Shown here: positions 1-5,594 of the stretch, one piece after another
Position numbering within the stretch: the stretch's first letter is position 1
How the letters are laid out: each line of letters opens with the position of its first letter
DNA from: CAZAGD01 sp049699975
GTDB lineage: Bacteria > Desulfobacterota > SM23-61
Length of the DNA stretch: 5,933 bases
Direction: 5' to 3'
Assembly: GCA_049699975.1 (NCBI GenBank)
Contig: JBNAWB010000214.1
Location: 1-5,933 of the forward strand
Notes under the pieces: generated by a model
Database searches by the model: none
Told to the model about the DNA's origin: nothing
The model's input: only the letters and a program-made list of their open reading frames with translations
Program-made: the position numbers and the translations under genes

Positions 1-34
1 GCAAGGATTTATCGATCCCAGCTTAGATTAAAAT

Positions 35-121
35 TTAAAAGTGATCAACGGTCAGATCCTCCCTCTGACCGTCAATCAGTTCTTCGGTAAATAGCTTGAT
101 ATGGCCCCGGCCTTCTTTCAT
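35..121 (-). CDS. Doubtful 28-residue ORF overlapping the synthetase stop
   Basis: This ATG ORF overlaps the synthetase stop codon as ATGA, the classic arrangement for translational coupling, and has a weak GGTGA 10 bases upstream. It starts MKEGRGHIKLF and ends DLTVDHF, is hydrophilic and mixed in charge, and has no recognisable motif. Its last codons form the terminator stem, and its stop lies in the interrupted U tract, which argues against a real gene. I list it only because of the ATGA junction; chance is the likelier explanation. Confidence 0.15.
   Translation of the reverse strand: MKEGRGHIKLFTEELIDGQREDLTVDHF
37..77 (-). terminator. Probable intrinsic terminator of the ABC-F/SDR/CoA-ligase operon
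   Basis: In minus-strand RNA, bases 64-77 and 43-56 form a 14-pair stem (12 Watson-Crick, 2 G-U) around the 7-base loop GGGAGGA. UUUU (40-37) follows two bases after the stem, then AAAUUUU. In plus-strand RNA the two G-U pairs become mismatches, so the structure favours action on minus-strand transcripts. A-rich bases 80-83 upstream can pair with the U tract. It lies 41-75 bases past the synthetase stop. The U tract is interrupted, so efficiency may be moderate. Confidence 0.65.
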
Positions 122-2232
122 TTTTTTAATATCACCCGACCATCCAAGGCTAAACAACCTTCTGGCACAGCAAAAACACGCAACGGGTTGAGATCAATCT
201 CTTGAATCTCGGGAAAATCCGTAAGCAATTGGGAAATACGTAAGATCACCTCGGTCACCGCCTCTATATCCGAGGGCTTGTCCCCTCTCAATCCGCGCAG
301 AATGGCGGCCCCCCTTAACTCTTCGATCATCTCTTTGGCTTCCCTGCGGGAAATCGGCGCTACCCGCACGGAAAACTCGCCAAAGATCTCTACAAATACC
401 CCTCCCCAGCCCACCAGCACCACCGGACCGAATTGTTCATCTTGTCTGCCACCTACGATAAGCTCTCTTCCTCCGGTAACCATGGGCTGGATAAGCACAC
501 CCTCAATCTTCGCTTCTGGAAAATTTTTCCGCAGGCGGGCCAGCATATCCTCATAGGCTCCCCGCACTCCTTCGCTACTCCGTAAATTTAACTGCACTCC
601 ACCCACATCTGATTTATGCGAAATCTCTTTAGATATGACCTTCATAACTACGGGAAACCCAATTTCCTTGGCCACTTGTACGGCCTCTTCTTGAGTTCCT
701 GCGGTAAAGCCCTGGACCATGGGAATTCCGTACGCCTTTAGTAATTCGCCTGTCTCCGGCAAGAGTAAATCCCGTTTTTCTTGATCAGCTCTCCTTAGAA
801 GAGAAGATGCTAAATCTTTATTTACATGGAAAACTGGTATTTCTTCTAATTGGCGCCGGCGTTCTTTTTCCACATAATAGGCGCGGTTTATTTTTAAGGC
901 CCGCACTGTCTCCACAATTTGGGTAAAGACGGGATATTTAAGATTCCGTTTTAAATAGTTTACCTCGGCATCTTCCGTGGAAACATATAAAGCCACCGGC
1001 TTATCATATTTTTTAGAAAGCTCGATTATTTGCGAAAAGAGCTCCCGGGATTTTTGTCCTTCCATAGCGGCATTGTAAGTGTGCAAAAAGATGAGGCCAT
1101 CAACCTCTGGTTGAGCTAAAGTCTGGTCAATTATTTTTAAGTAAATTTCTAAATCAAAAAGATCGCCTAAATCGAGAGGATTAGTTAGTTTAATCACGGA
1201 AGCGCGAAAATGCCTTTCAATCTCTTGGAGGAACTCTTGGGGAAAAGGGGCTAACCGAAAACCTGACATCTCACAAGCATCGGCGGCTATCACCGCGTGG
1301 CCGCCCGAGCGCGAAATGACCGCTAAATTGTCCCCGCGCATAGGTGGCAGACGTAAGATCTTTAAATCATTGCCCAAAGTAGTTGCATCATGGACCCGCA
1401 CAATGCCACATTGGCGGAAAGCTGCTTCCACTACCCGATCATTGCTGGATAAAGATGCCGTATGGGAAGAAGCAATCGATTTACTTAGTTGGCCTATATT
1501 AGCCTTAAAAGCCACAATTGGCTTATCCGCGCTGCGCGCAATTTCCATCAATTTCCGGCCATCTTGAATACCTTCTAAGTACAGAAATATATATTTGGTT
1601 CCCGGGTCGGCCACAAAGTATTCTAAGAACTCTTCAGTGCGGATATCTAACATGTTGCCCGCTGATACGAATTTATTTAATCCCAAGCCCTCATTAGCCA
1701 TAAGGTTGAGGACAGATATACCTACTCCCCCACTTTGCGAAATAAGAGAGATATCGCCCGGGCGAACAATCCGCCGTAATGGAGGGAAAGGAGTACTGAG
1801 ACCATTTTCCATATTAATAACGCCAATGCAATTAGGACCCACAAAGCGTATCTGCCATTTGGCCGCCACCCGCAGAATTTCTTCCTCAATTTTTCGGCCT
1901 TCTTCTCCATATTCTCTAAAGCCCGCAGATTCAATGATGGCCTGGCGGATTCCTTTTTGTCCGCACTCCTCTAAAATATGGGGAATGGTATGGGCCGGAG
2001 TTAAAATGACGGCCAGATCAATCTGGTCCGGCACATCCAGGACAGATTGGTAAATTCTCCTTCCCGCGAAAACTCCTCCTTTATGGCCAACTTGATAAAT
2101 GATCCCTTGATAACCAAACTCGGTTAGGTTAAAAATGATTCCCCGCCCCATATTATCAGGCGCGCTCGAAACGCCGATAACTGCTACACTAGTGGGATAA
2201 AAAATCTTTTGCAGTATTTCTTTCATGGACAT
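118..2232 (-). CDS. Fused alpha-beta ADP-forming acyl-CoA synthetase (acetate--CoA ligase family)
   Basis: This 704-residue protein should interconvert acyl-CoA + ADP + Pi and free acid + CoA + ATP in the cytoplasm. Domain order is that of the fused enzymes: CoA-binding Rossmann domain (about 8-140, VIGVSS at 18-23, GPNCIG at 132-137), succinyl-CoA-ligase-like domain (about 155-290, SQSGGVG at 165-171, YLEG at 218-221), a third alpha domain (about 300-460), then a beta ATP-grasp domain (about 485-704). Both histidines expected to carry phosphate are visible: H257 in SSHTAS and H539 in SHKSDVGG. K531, GGRELIVGG and the EIDLNP metal/nucleotide motif near the C-terminus are also present, so the enzyme looks intact. 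The usual NPK motif after the second strand is replaced by VGHKGG (48-53). Met3 at 2226 is the likelier start because AAAAGG lies 8 bases before it but only 2 before Met1. It follows the SDR gene by 11 bases, as its operon partner. The acid it uses cannot be inferred. Confidence 0.93.
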   Translation of the reverse strand: MSMKEILQKIFYPTSVAVIGVSSAPDNMGRGIIFNLTEFGYQGIIYQVGHKGGVFAGRRIYQSVLDVPDQIDLAVILTPAHTIPHILEECGQKGIRQAIIESAGFREYGEEGRKIEEEILRVAAKWQIRFVGPNCIGVINMENGLSTPFPPLRRIVRPGDISLISQSGGVGISVLNLMANEGLGLNKFVSAGNMLDIRTEEFLEYFVADPGTKYIFLYLEGIQDGRKLMEIARSADKPIVAFKANIGQLSKSIASSHTASLSSNDRVVEAAFRQCGIVRVHDATTLGNDLKILRLPPMRGDNLAVISRSGGHAVIAADACEMSGFRLAPFPQEFLQEIERHFRASVIKLTNPLDLGDLFDLEIYLKIIDQTLAQPEVDGLIFLHTYNAAMEGQKSRELFSQIIELSKKYDKPVALYVSTEDAEVNYLKRNLKYPVFTQIVETVRALKINRAYYVEKERRRQLEEIPVFHVNKDLASSLLRRADQEKRDLLLPETGELLKAYGIPMVQGFTAGTQEEAVQVAKEIGFPVVMKVISKEISHKSDVGGVQLNLRSSEGVRGAYEDMLARLRKNFPEAKIEGVLIQPMVTGGRELIVGGRQDEQFGPVVLVGWGGVFVEIFGEFSVRVAPISRREAKEMIEELRGAAILRGLRGDKPSDIEAVTEVILRISQLLTDFPEIQEIDLNPLRVFAVPEGCLALDGRVILKK

Positions 2233-2234
2233 GG

Positions 2235-2240
2235 CCTTTT
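2235..2240 (-). promoter_or_regulatory. Weak ribosome binding site of the acyl-CoA synthetase gene
   Basis: AAAAGG lies 2 bases before the first ATG (2232) and 8 before the second (2226). The second spacing is normal and the first is too tight, so translation probably starts at Met3, giving a 702-residue protein. The site is in the 11-base gap after the SDR stop, so translational coupling to the SDR gene is possible. Confidence 0.5.
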
Positions 2241-2243
2241 CGC

Positions 2244-3020
2244 TCAGATGATCATGATGGAAAATCCCCCGTCCACTGGCAGGGCTACTCCCGTCACAAA
2301 ATCAGAAGCTTTGCTGGCCAAGAAAATGGCCGCGCCCACCAAGTCTGCGGGGTTGCCCCAACGTCCCATAGGAGTCCTGGCCACTACATTTTCTTCTAAG
2401 CCGGGCAGTTGTTGGCGCGCTTTTATGGTTAGTTCAGTATTTATCCAACCTGGCAAAATAGCATTTACTTGAATATTATCAGGGCCCCAGGCTACAGCTA
2501 AACTGCGGGTTAACTGGACTATCCCTCCTTTACTGGCCCCATAAGGAGCAAGTTTAGCCCCACCCATAAGGGAAGTCATCGAGCCAATGTTAATTATCTT
2601 TCCACCACCAGCTTTTTTCATTGCCGAATAAACAGCCTTCGCACATAAAAAGGCACTCCGTAAATTGACGGTTATAACTTCATCCCATTCTTGGACCGTA
2701 TATTCCTGGGGAAACTTACGAATATTGATTCCCGCGTTGTTCACCAAAATGTCAATTTTCCCAAACTTTTCTACTGCCTTTTGCACCATTAATTGAACTT
2801 GATCTTCCTCTTTTACATCCACCTGCAACCCCAAAATTTCTACCTTAAACTCTTTCTGCAAAGATTTGATGGCCTCTTGAGTTTTGGCTTGGTTGCGGGC
2901 GCCGATTACTATGTTGCTTCCGGCACCGGCCAACCCCCGAGCAATTCCCAAACCTATTCCGCCATTACCACCCGTGACAATAGCTACTTTGCCTTGCAGA
3001 TTGAATAAATCAGTCATCAT
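2244..3020 (-). CDS. Short-chain dehydrogenase/reductase (classical SDR)
   Basis: This is a soluble NAD(P)-dependent oxidoreductase of 258 residues, the usual size for classical SDRs. All landmarks are present: glycine-rich TGGNGGIG (16-23), D68-V69 at the adenine pocket, NNAG (94-97), and the catalytic tetrad N119, S147, Y160 and K164 with the normal 13-residue Ser-Tyr spacing. PG (190-191) and a C-terminal DGG complete the pattern. An arginine (R42) rather than an acidic residue after the second beta strand hints at NADP(H), which is an inference. Overall it resembles gluconate 5-dehydrogenase, 2-deoxygluconate 3-dehydrogenase and FabG-like enzymes, but SDR substrates cannot be assigned from sequence. 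It starts with two ATG codons. The AGGAGG site is 3 bases from the first and 6 from the second, so Met2 (3017, 257 residues) may be the true start. It lies 19 bases after the ABC-F gene and 11 before the acyl-CoA synthetase, which suggests co-transcription and possibly a shared acid or acyl substrate pathway. Confidence 0.93.
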   Translation of the reverse strand: MMTDLFNLQGKVAIVTGGNGGIGLGIARGLAGAGSNIVIGARNQAKTQEAIKSLQKEFKVEILGLQVDVKEEDQVQLMVQKAVEKFGKIDILVNNAGINIRKFPQEYTVQEWDEVITVNLRSAFLCAKAVYSAMKKAGGGKIINIGSMTSLMGGAKLAPYGASKGGIVQLTRSLAVAWGPDNIQVNAILPGWINTELTIKARQQLPGLEENVVARTPMGRWGNPADLVGAAIFLASKASDFVTGVALPVDGGFSIMII

Positions 3021-3023
3021 CTT

Positions 3024-3029
3024 CCTCCT
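3024..3029 (-). promoter_or_regulatory. Strong ribosome binding site of the SDR gene
   Basis: AGGAGG (in AAAGGAGGAAG) is 3 bases before ATG at 3020 and 6 before the adjacent in-frame ATG at 3017. Spacing favours the second ATG. The site occupies part of the 19-base gap after the ABC-F stop, leaving no room for a separate promoter or terminator there and supporting one transcript. Confidence 0.7.
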
Positions 3030-3039
3030 TTATTTAATT

Positions 3040-5031
3040 TTATATTTCCAACTTAGTAGTTTTTCGTTCCTGCTCTATTTCTTCAAGCTGCTGAGCCAAC
3101 TTTTCCCATTCAGCCGTATAAAATTCTACTTTCTTTTTCGCTTCCAAGTGCGCTTTAAGCAGCTGAGGAATGTTTTGACCGCGGCGGTATATTTGTGGAT
3201 CGGCTAACTGATTGGCCAAAGTTTCCATGTCTTGCGTCGCTTCTTCCAATAATTTTTCCACTTCTGCTATTTCTTTTTTAATTATTAAGGTCTCCCGGTA
3301 AAGGCGATTGCGAGCTTCGGCTTCTAATCGTTTTTGTTCTTTATTTCTCCTATTTGGTTGTTCCCCAGCCCCGGCTAAAGAAGAGGCTCCCCAGGCCAGG
3401 GGAATCGTTTTTTCTTCATTCTTGGCTAAATCTTTTTTATAGACATAATCATCATAATTTCCTAAATATACATCAATTTGCCCATCTCTAATTTCTATGA
3501 TTTTATTCGCCACCTTATTAATCAAATGACGGTCGTGAGTTATTAGACAGAGCGTACCTTGATACTCGCTCAGTGCTTTTTCTAAAACTTCGCGCGCACT
3601 TATATCTAAATGATTCGTAGGTTCATCTAAGAGCAAGAAATTTGCCGGACGCATCAACATTTTAGCCAAGACTACTCTGCTCTTCTCCCCGCCGCTAAGA
3701 ACTGATATTTTCTTATTAACCTCATCCCCCGAAAAAAGAAAGGCGCCTAAAAGACCACGCAAAAAGGTCAAAGACTCATCTCTAGCCAGAGAATATATCT
3801 CTTCCCAAATAGTTTTCGCGGGGTCGAGCAACTCTAACTGATGCTGGGCAAAGTAGCCAATGGAAACGCGCTGCCCCCAACTTACTGTTCCTGCATCGGG
3901 CTTAAGAATACCGGCTAAAATTTTCAATAAAGTTGACTTGCCGGCCCCATTGGGCCCTATTAAAGCCACTTTATCTCCTTTCCAAAGGGTGAGATTTAAG
4001 CCGCCATAGACTTTTACCTTTCCATAAGCCTTATGGACATCCTTTAGCTCCACCACCACTTTTCCGCTTGGTACAGGTTGGGGAAAGGAAAAATGAACAG
4101 TCTGTTGCTCAGGAAGTAAATTAACCTTTGGCTGTTTCTCTAACCATTTTATTCGACTCTGCACCTGGCTAGCTCGGGCGGCATTGTAGCGGAACCGTTC
4201 CACAAATCTTTCTACGGCAGCTATTTTTCTCCGCTGGCTTTCCCATGCTGCCAGCTGCAGCTTTTTTATTTTCTCTCTGGCTATTTCATAAGCGTCATAA
4301 TTCCCGCTGTAAGCGACTATTTTTTTATCTTCAATGGCCAATATTTTTTTAACCACCCGATTTAAAAATGATCGATCATGAGAGACGACTACTAAAGCTC
4401 CCGCATAATCTGCTAAAAAATTTTCCAGCCAAATTAGCGAATCTAAATCCAAATGATTCGTTGGCTCATCGAGGAGAAGTAGATCGGGGTTAGCCAAAAG
4501 GATTTTGGCTAACAGCGCGCGCATATACCAACCCCCGCTAAATTCTTTAGTCCAGCGGTCAAAATCTGCTTCCTGGAATCCTAACCCCAGCAAAATGTTT
4601 TTGGCTTGGGCGGCTAAAGAGTATCCTCCTCTTTGGGCGTAATCATTTTCCATTTGTCCGTAAGCTTTGACCAATTCGTCTAATACTTGCGGGTCCTTTT
4701 CTTTTGCAATCTCTTCTTCTAAGAGTCGCATCTTCTCTGCTAAATTTACTATATCTTGGGCGCTATGCTGAACTTCCTCTAAAAGTTTTTTCCCCTCTTC
4801 GGGCTTAGATTCTTGAGGTAAATAACCAATACGCACTCCCCGTTTGATTATAATTTCTCCATGATCTGGATATTCCTCTCCGCTGAGTAACCGAAAGATA
4901 GTCGTTTTCCCCGAACCGTTCGGGCCTACTAAACCTATCCGGTCGCGCGCTCCGATATGGAAAGAAGCTCCAGTAAAGAGAATTTTATCGCCATAAGATT
5001 TTTCAATTTCTTTTACTTCGACGATAGCCAA
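3040..5031 (-). CDS. ABC-F family ATPase, YheS/YdiF-like ribosome-associated factor
   Basis: This 663-residue protein has two ABC ATPase domains and no membrane segments, so it belongs to the ABC-F translation-factor class rather than to transporters. Domain 1 has Walker A at 36-44 (GPNGSGKTT), Q73, signature FSGGW at 164-168, Walker B ending D188-E189 and switch H218. Domain 2 has Walker A at 359-367, Q396, signature LSGGE at 445-449, D469-E470 and H499. Both catalytic glutamates are present. Between the domains (about 240-325) lies the charged helical linker that enters the ribosomal P/E-site region, with RASQVQSRIKWLEK. A charged, probably coiled-coil C-terminal domain covers about 560-660. 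The FSGGW first signature, GYFAQHQLE and the tail resemble E. coli YheS and B. subtilis YdiF from memory. A drug-resistance role is not indicated. The only plausible start is TTG at 5031, just 1 base after AGGAG; no in-frame ATG or GTG lies between the upstream stop (TAA at 5065-5067) and residue 100. It is first in the operon. Confidence 0.93.
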   Translation of the reverse strand: MAIVEVKEIEKSYGDKILFTGASFHIGARDRIGLVGPNGSGKTTIFRLLSGEEYPDHGEIIIKRGVRIGYLPQESKPEEGKKLLEEVQHSAQDIVNLAEKMRLLEEEIAKEKDPQVLDELVKAYGQMENDYAQRGGYSLAAQAKNILLGLGFQEADFDRWTKEFSGGWYMRALLAKILLANPDLLLLDEPTNHLDLDSLIWLENFLADYAGALVVVSHDRSFLNRVVKKILAIEDKKIVAYSGNYDAYEIAREKIKKLQLAAWESQRRKIAAVERFVERFRYNAARASQVQSRIKWLEKQPKVNLLPEQQTVHFSFPQPVPSGKVVVELKDVHKAYGKVKVYGGLNLTLWKGDKVALIGPNGAGKSTLLKILAGILKPDAGTVSWGQRVSIGYFAQHQLELLDPAKTIWEEIYSLARDESLTFLRGLLGAFLFSGDEVNKKISVLSGGEKSRVVLAKMLMRPANFLLLDEPTNHLDISAREVLEKALSEYQGTLCLITHDRHLINKVANKIIEIRDGQIDVYLGNYDDYVYKKDLAKNEEKTIPLAWGASSLAGAGEQPNRRNKEQKRLEAEARNRLYRETLIIKKEIAEVEKLLEEATQDMETLANQLADPQIYRRGQNIPQLLKAHLEAKKKVEFYTAEWEKLAQQLEEIEQERKTTKLEI

Positions 5032-5053
5032 ACTCCTAATTTTTTTATTTTCA

Positions 5054-5081
5054 ATTTTAACAAATTATCCCCTTTTTGTAA
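5054..5081 (-). promoter_or_regulatory. Candidate sigma-A-type promoter of the ABC-F operon
   Basis: On the minus strand, TTACAA (5081-5076) and TAAAAT (5059-5054) are separated by 16 bases, a fair match to the TTGACA/TATAAT consensus. A start near 5047 would leave a leader of only about 16 bases, with AGGAG at 5037-5033. If used, it would bypass the upstream leader ORF, which it overlaps. The region is AT-rich, so chance matches are easy. Confidence 0.35.
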
Positions 5082-5113
5082 TCCCTTAATTGTTCCTGAT
5101 CGGAAGGCCTCAC
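5057..5113 (-). CDS. Possible 18-residue leader ORF upstream of the ABC-F gene
   Basis: GTG at 5113 opens an ORF of MRPSDQEQLRDYKKGIIC that ends at TAA (5057-5059), 25 bases before the ABC-F TTG. A perfect AGGAGG (5117-5122) lies 3 bases upstream, closer than ideal. The same SD also precedes an ATG-TGA minimal ORF at 5115. Short leader ORFs with strong SDs before ABC-F genes are known to control resistance-type members by attenuation, but this ABC-F is not of that type. I see no clear terminator/antiterminator pair here. The ORF may be chance. Confidence 0.25.
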   Translation of the reverse strand: MRPSDQEQLRDYKKGIIC

Positions 5114-5131
5114 ATTCCTCCTTTAGAGGCC
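5106..5131 (-). promoter_or_regulatory. Small hairpin presenting a strong SD in its loop
   Basis: GGCCTC (5131-5126 in minus RNA) can pair with GAGGCC (5111-5106), leaving a 14-base loop that contains AAAGGAGG. The six pairs are mostly GC. The SD serves the possible leader ORF rather than the ABC-F gene. It could modulate initiation or protect the 5' end, but only if transcription begins upstream of it. Confidence 0.3.
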
Positions 5132-5150
5132 GTATCGCAATCCTCTTTTC

Positions 5151-5233
5151 GTCATGGCGAGCGCAGCGTAGCTATCTCATTATTTTTCATCAATTACGAG
5201 ATTACTTCGATCGCTACGCTCTCTCGCGATGAC
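5151..5233. repeat. 83-base imperfect palindrome of the dispersed GTCATTGCGAG type
   Basis: The left arm (5151-5179) starts GTCATGGCGAGCGCAGCGTA and ends TATCTCA. The right arm (5198-5233) is its approximate reverse complement, starting GAGATTACTTCG and ending CTCGCGATGAC. The arms share blocks GTCAT, GCGAG, AGCGTAGC and ATCTC, with an 8-base insertion in the right arm and about 18 AT-rich bases between them. From memory this matches a family of intergenic palindromes with GTCATTGCGAG termini that occurs in many unrelated bacteria, probably non-autonomous mobile elements. It encodes no protein and sits between two divergent genes. Confidence 0.75.
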
Positions 5234-5305
5234 CTTACGACCTAACCTCGCTGATTTAATAAACCCGCTCTTCAGTGAGGGATTACCTTCATTAATAATT
5301 TTTTC

Positions 5306-5334
5306 TTGCTTTCTCATTGAAATTCCTATAGTAT
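5306..5334 (+). promoter_or_regulatory. Candidate promoter of the tautomerase gene
   Basis: TTGCTT (5306-5311) and TAGTAT (5329-5334) are spaced by 17 bases, a plausible sigma-A promoter. TATAGT at 5327 is an alternative -10 with a 15-base spacer. Transcription from about 5341 would give a leader of some 55 bases ending in the strong AGGAGG at 5383-5388. It is the best match I see in this AT-rich stretch. Confidence 0.35.
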
Positions 5335-5395
5335 TTTTTCTTCAAGCAGGAAGGTGGCGTTTTAAGCTTTATCTAAAATTAAAGGAGGAAAAGAT

Positions 5396-5584
5396 ATGCC
5401 CATTATTCATGTGCACATGTTTGAAGGCAGAACAATTGAGCAAAAAAGGAAATTGGTAGCGGCCATGACGGATGCAGTCGTTAAGAGTCTGGAAGTAAAT
5501 CCAGAAGTAGTCCGTATTATTCTGCATGATATGGCCTTGCATGATTATGCCGTAGCCGGTGTGCTTAGGGCTGATAAAAAATAA
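5396..5584 (+). CDS. 4-oxalocrotonate tautomerase family protein
   Basis: This is a 62-codon gene whose product, after removal of Met, starts with proline, the catalytic base of the tautomerase superfamily. Numbering from that Pro1, Arg11 and Arg39 match the substrate-binding arginines of 4-oxalocrotonate tautomerase, and the aromatic position 50 is Tyr instead of Phe. The length (61 residues) is that of the hexameric short-chain subfamily, so it should form a small cytoplasmic hexamer of beta-alpha-beta monomers that catalyses keto-enol isomerisation. The start is well supported: AGGAGG at 5383-5388, 7 bases before ATG. It stands alone on the plus strand, divergent from the ABC-F operon and convergent with a CoA-ligase-family gene 10 bases downstream. 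No meta-cleavage pathway genes are visible, so its natural substrate is unknown, and many stand-alone homologues have no proven role. Confidence 0.92.
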   Translation: MPIIHVHMFEGRTIEQKRKLVAAMTDAVVKSLEVNPEVVRIILHDMALHDYAVAGVLRADKK

Positions 5585-5594
5585 ACCAAAACCT

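Larger units (their letters stand above)
5032..5395. other. 364-base divergent intergenic region
   Basis: This is the only long gene-free stretch. From left to right it holds a candidate minus promoter next to the ABC-F start, a possible leader ORF with its SD in a small hairpin, an 83-base palindromic repeat, an AT-rich stretch with no feature I can name (5234-5300), a candidate plus promoter, and the tautomerase ribosome binding site at 5383-5388. I see no tRNA, T-box, CRISPR or transposase remnant in it. Confidence 0.8.

Noticed and set aside
278..2053. Several plus-strand ORFs of 83-152 codons (278-556, 1316-1567, 1595-2053)
   Set aside because: They lie antisense to the intact acyl-CoA synthetase, have no recognisable domains, and their residue mix (rich in Ser, Pro, Arg) is what reverse-strand reading of this gene gives.
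2209..3207. Plus-strand ORFs opposite the SDR and the ABC-F 3' end (2209-2472, 2793-3008, 2884-3207)
   Set aside because: All are antisense to well-supported genes and show no motif or ribosome binding site.
3040..5031. ABC-F gene as an antibiotic-resistance determinant or drug exporter
   Set aside because: There are no membrane segments, and the linker, FSGGW signature and C-terminal coiled coil fit the housekeeping YheS/YdiF type rather than resistance-type members.
5151..5233. Palindrome as a CRISPR repeat or insertion sequence
   Set aside because: There is only one copy, no regular spacers, no cas gene, and no transposase or direct target duplication that I can see.
5229..5459. A 76-codon plus-strand ORF with a hydrophobic stretch across the repeat end and the tautomerase start
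   Set aside because: It overlaps the tautomerase in another frame, has no SD at its ATG, begins inside the palindromic repeat, and its composition follows the AT-rich intergenic DNA.
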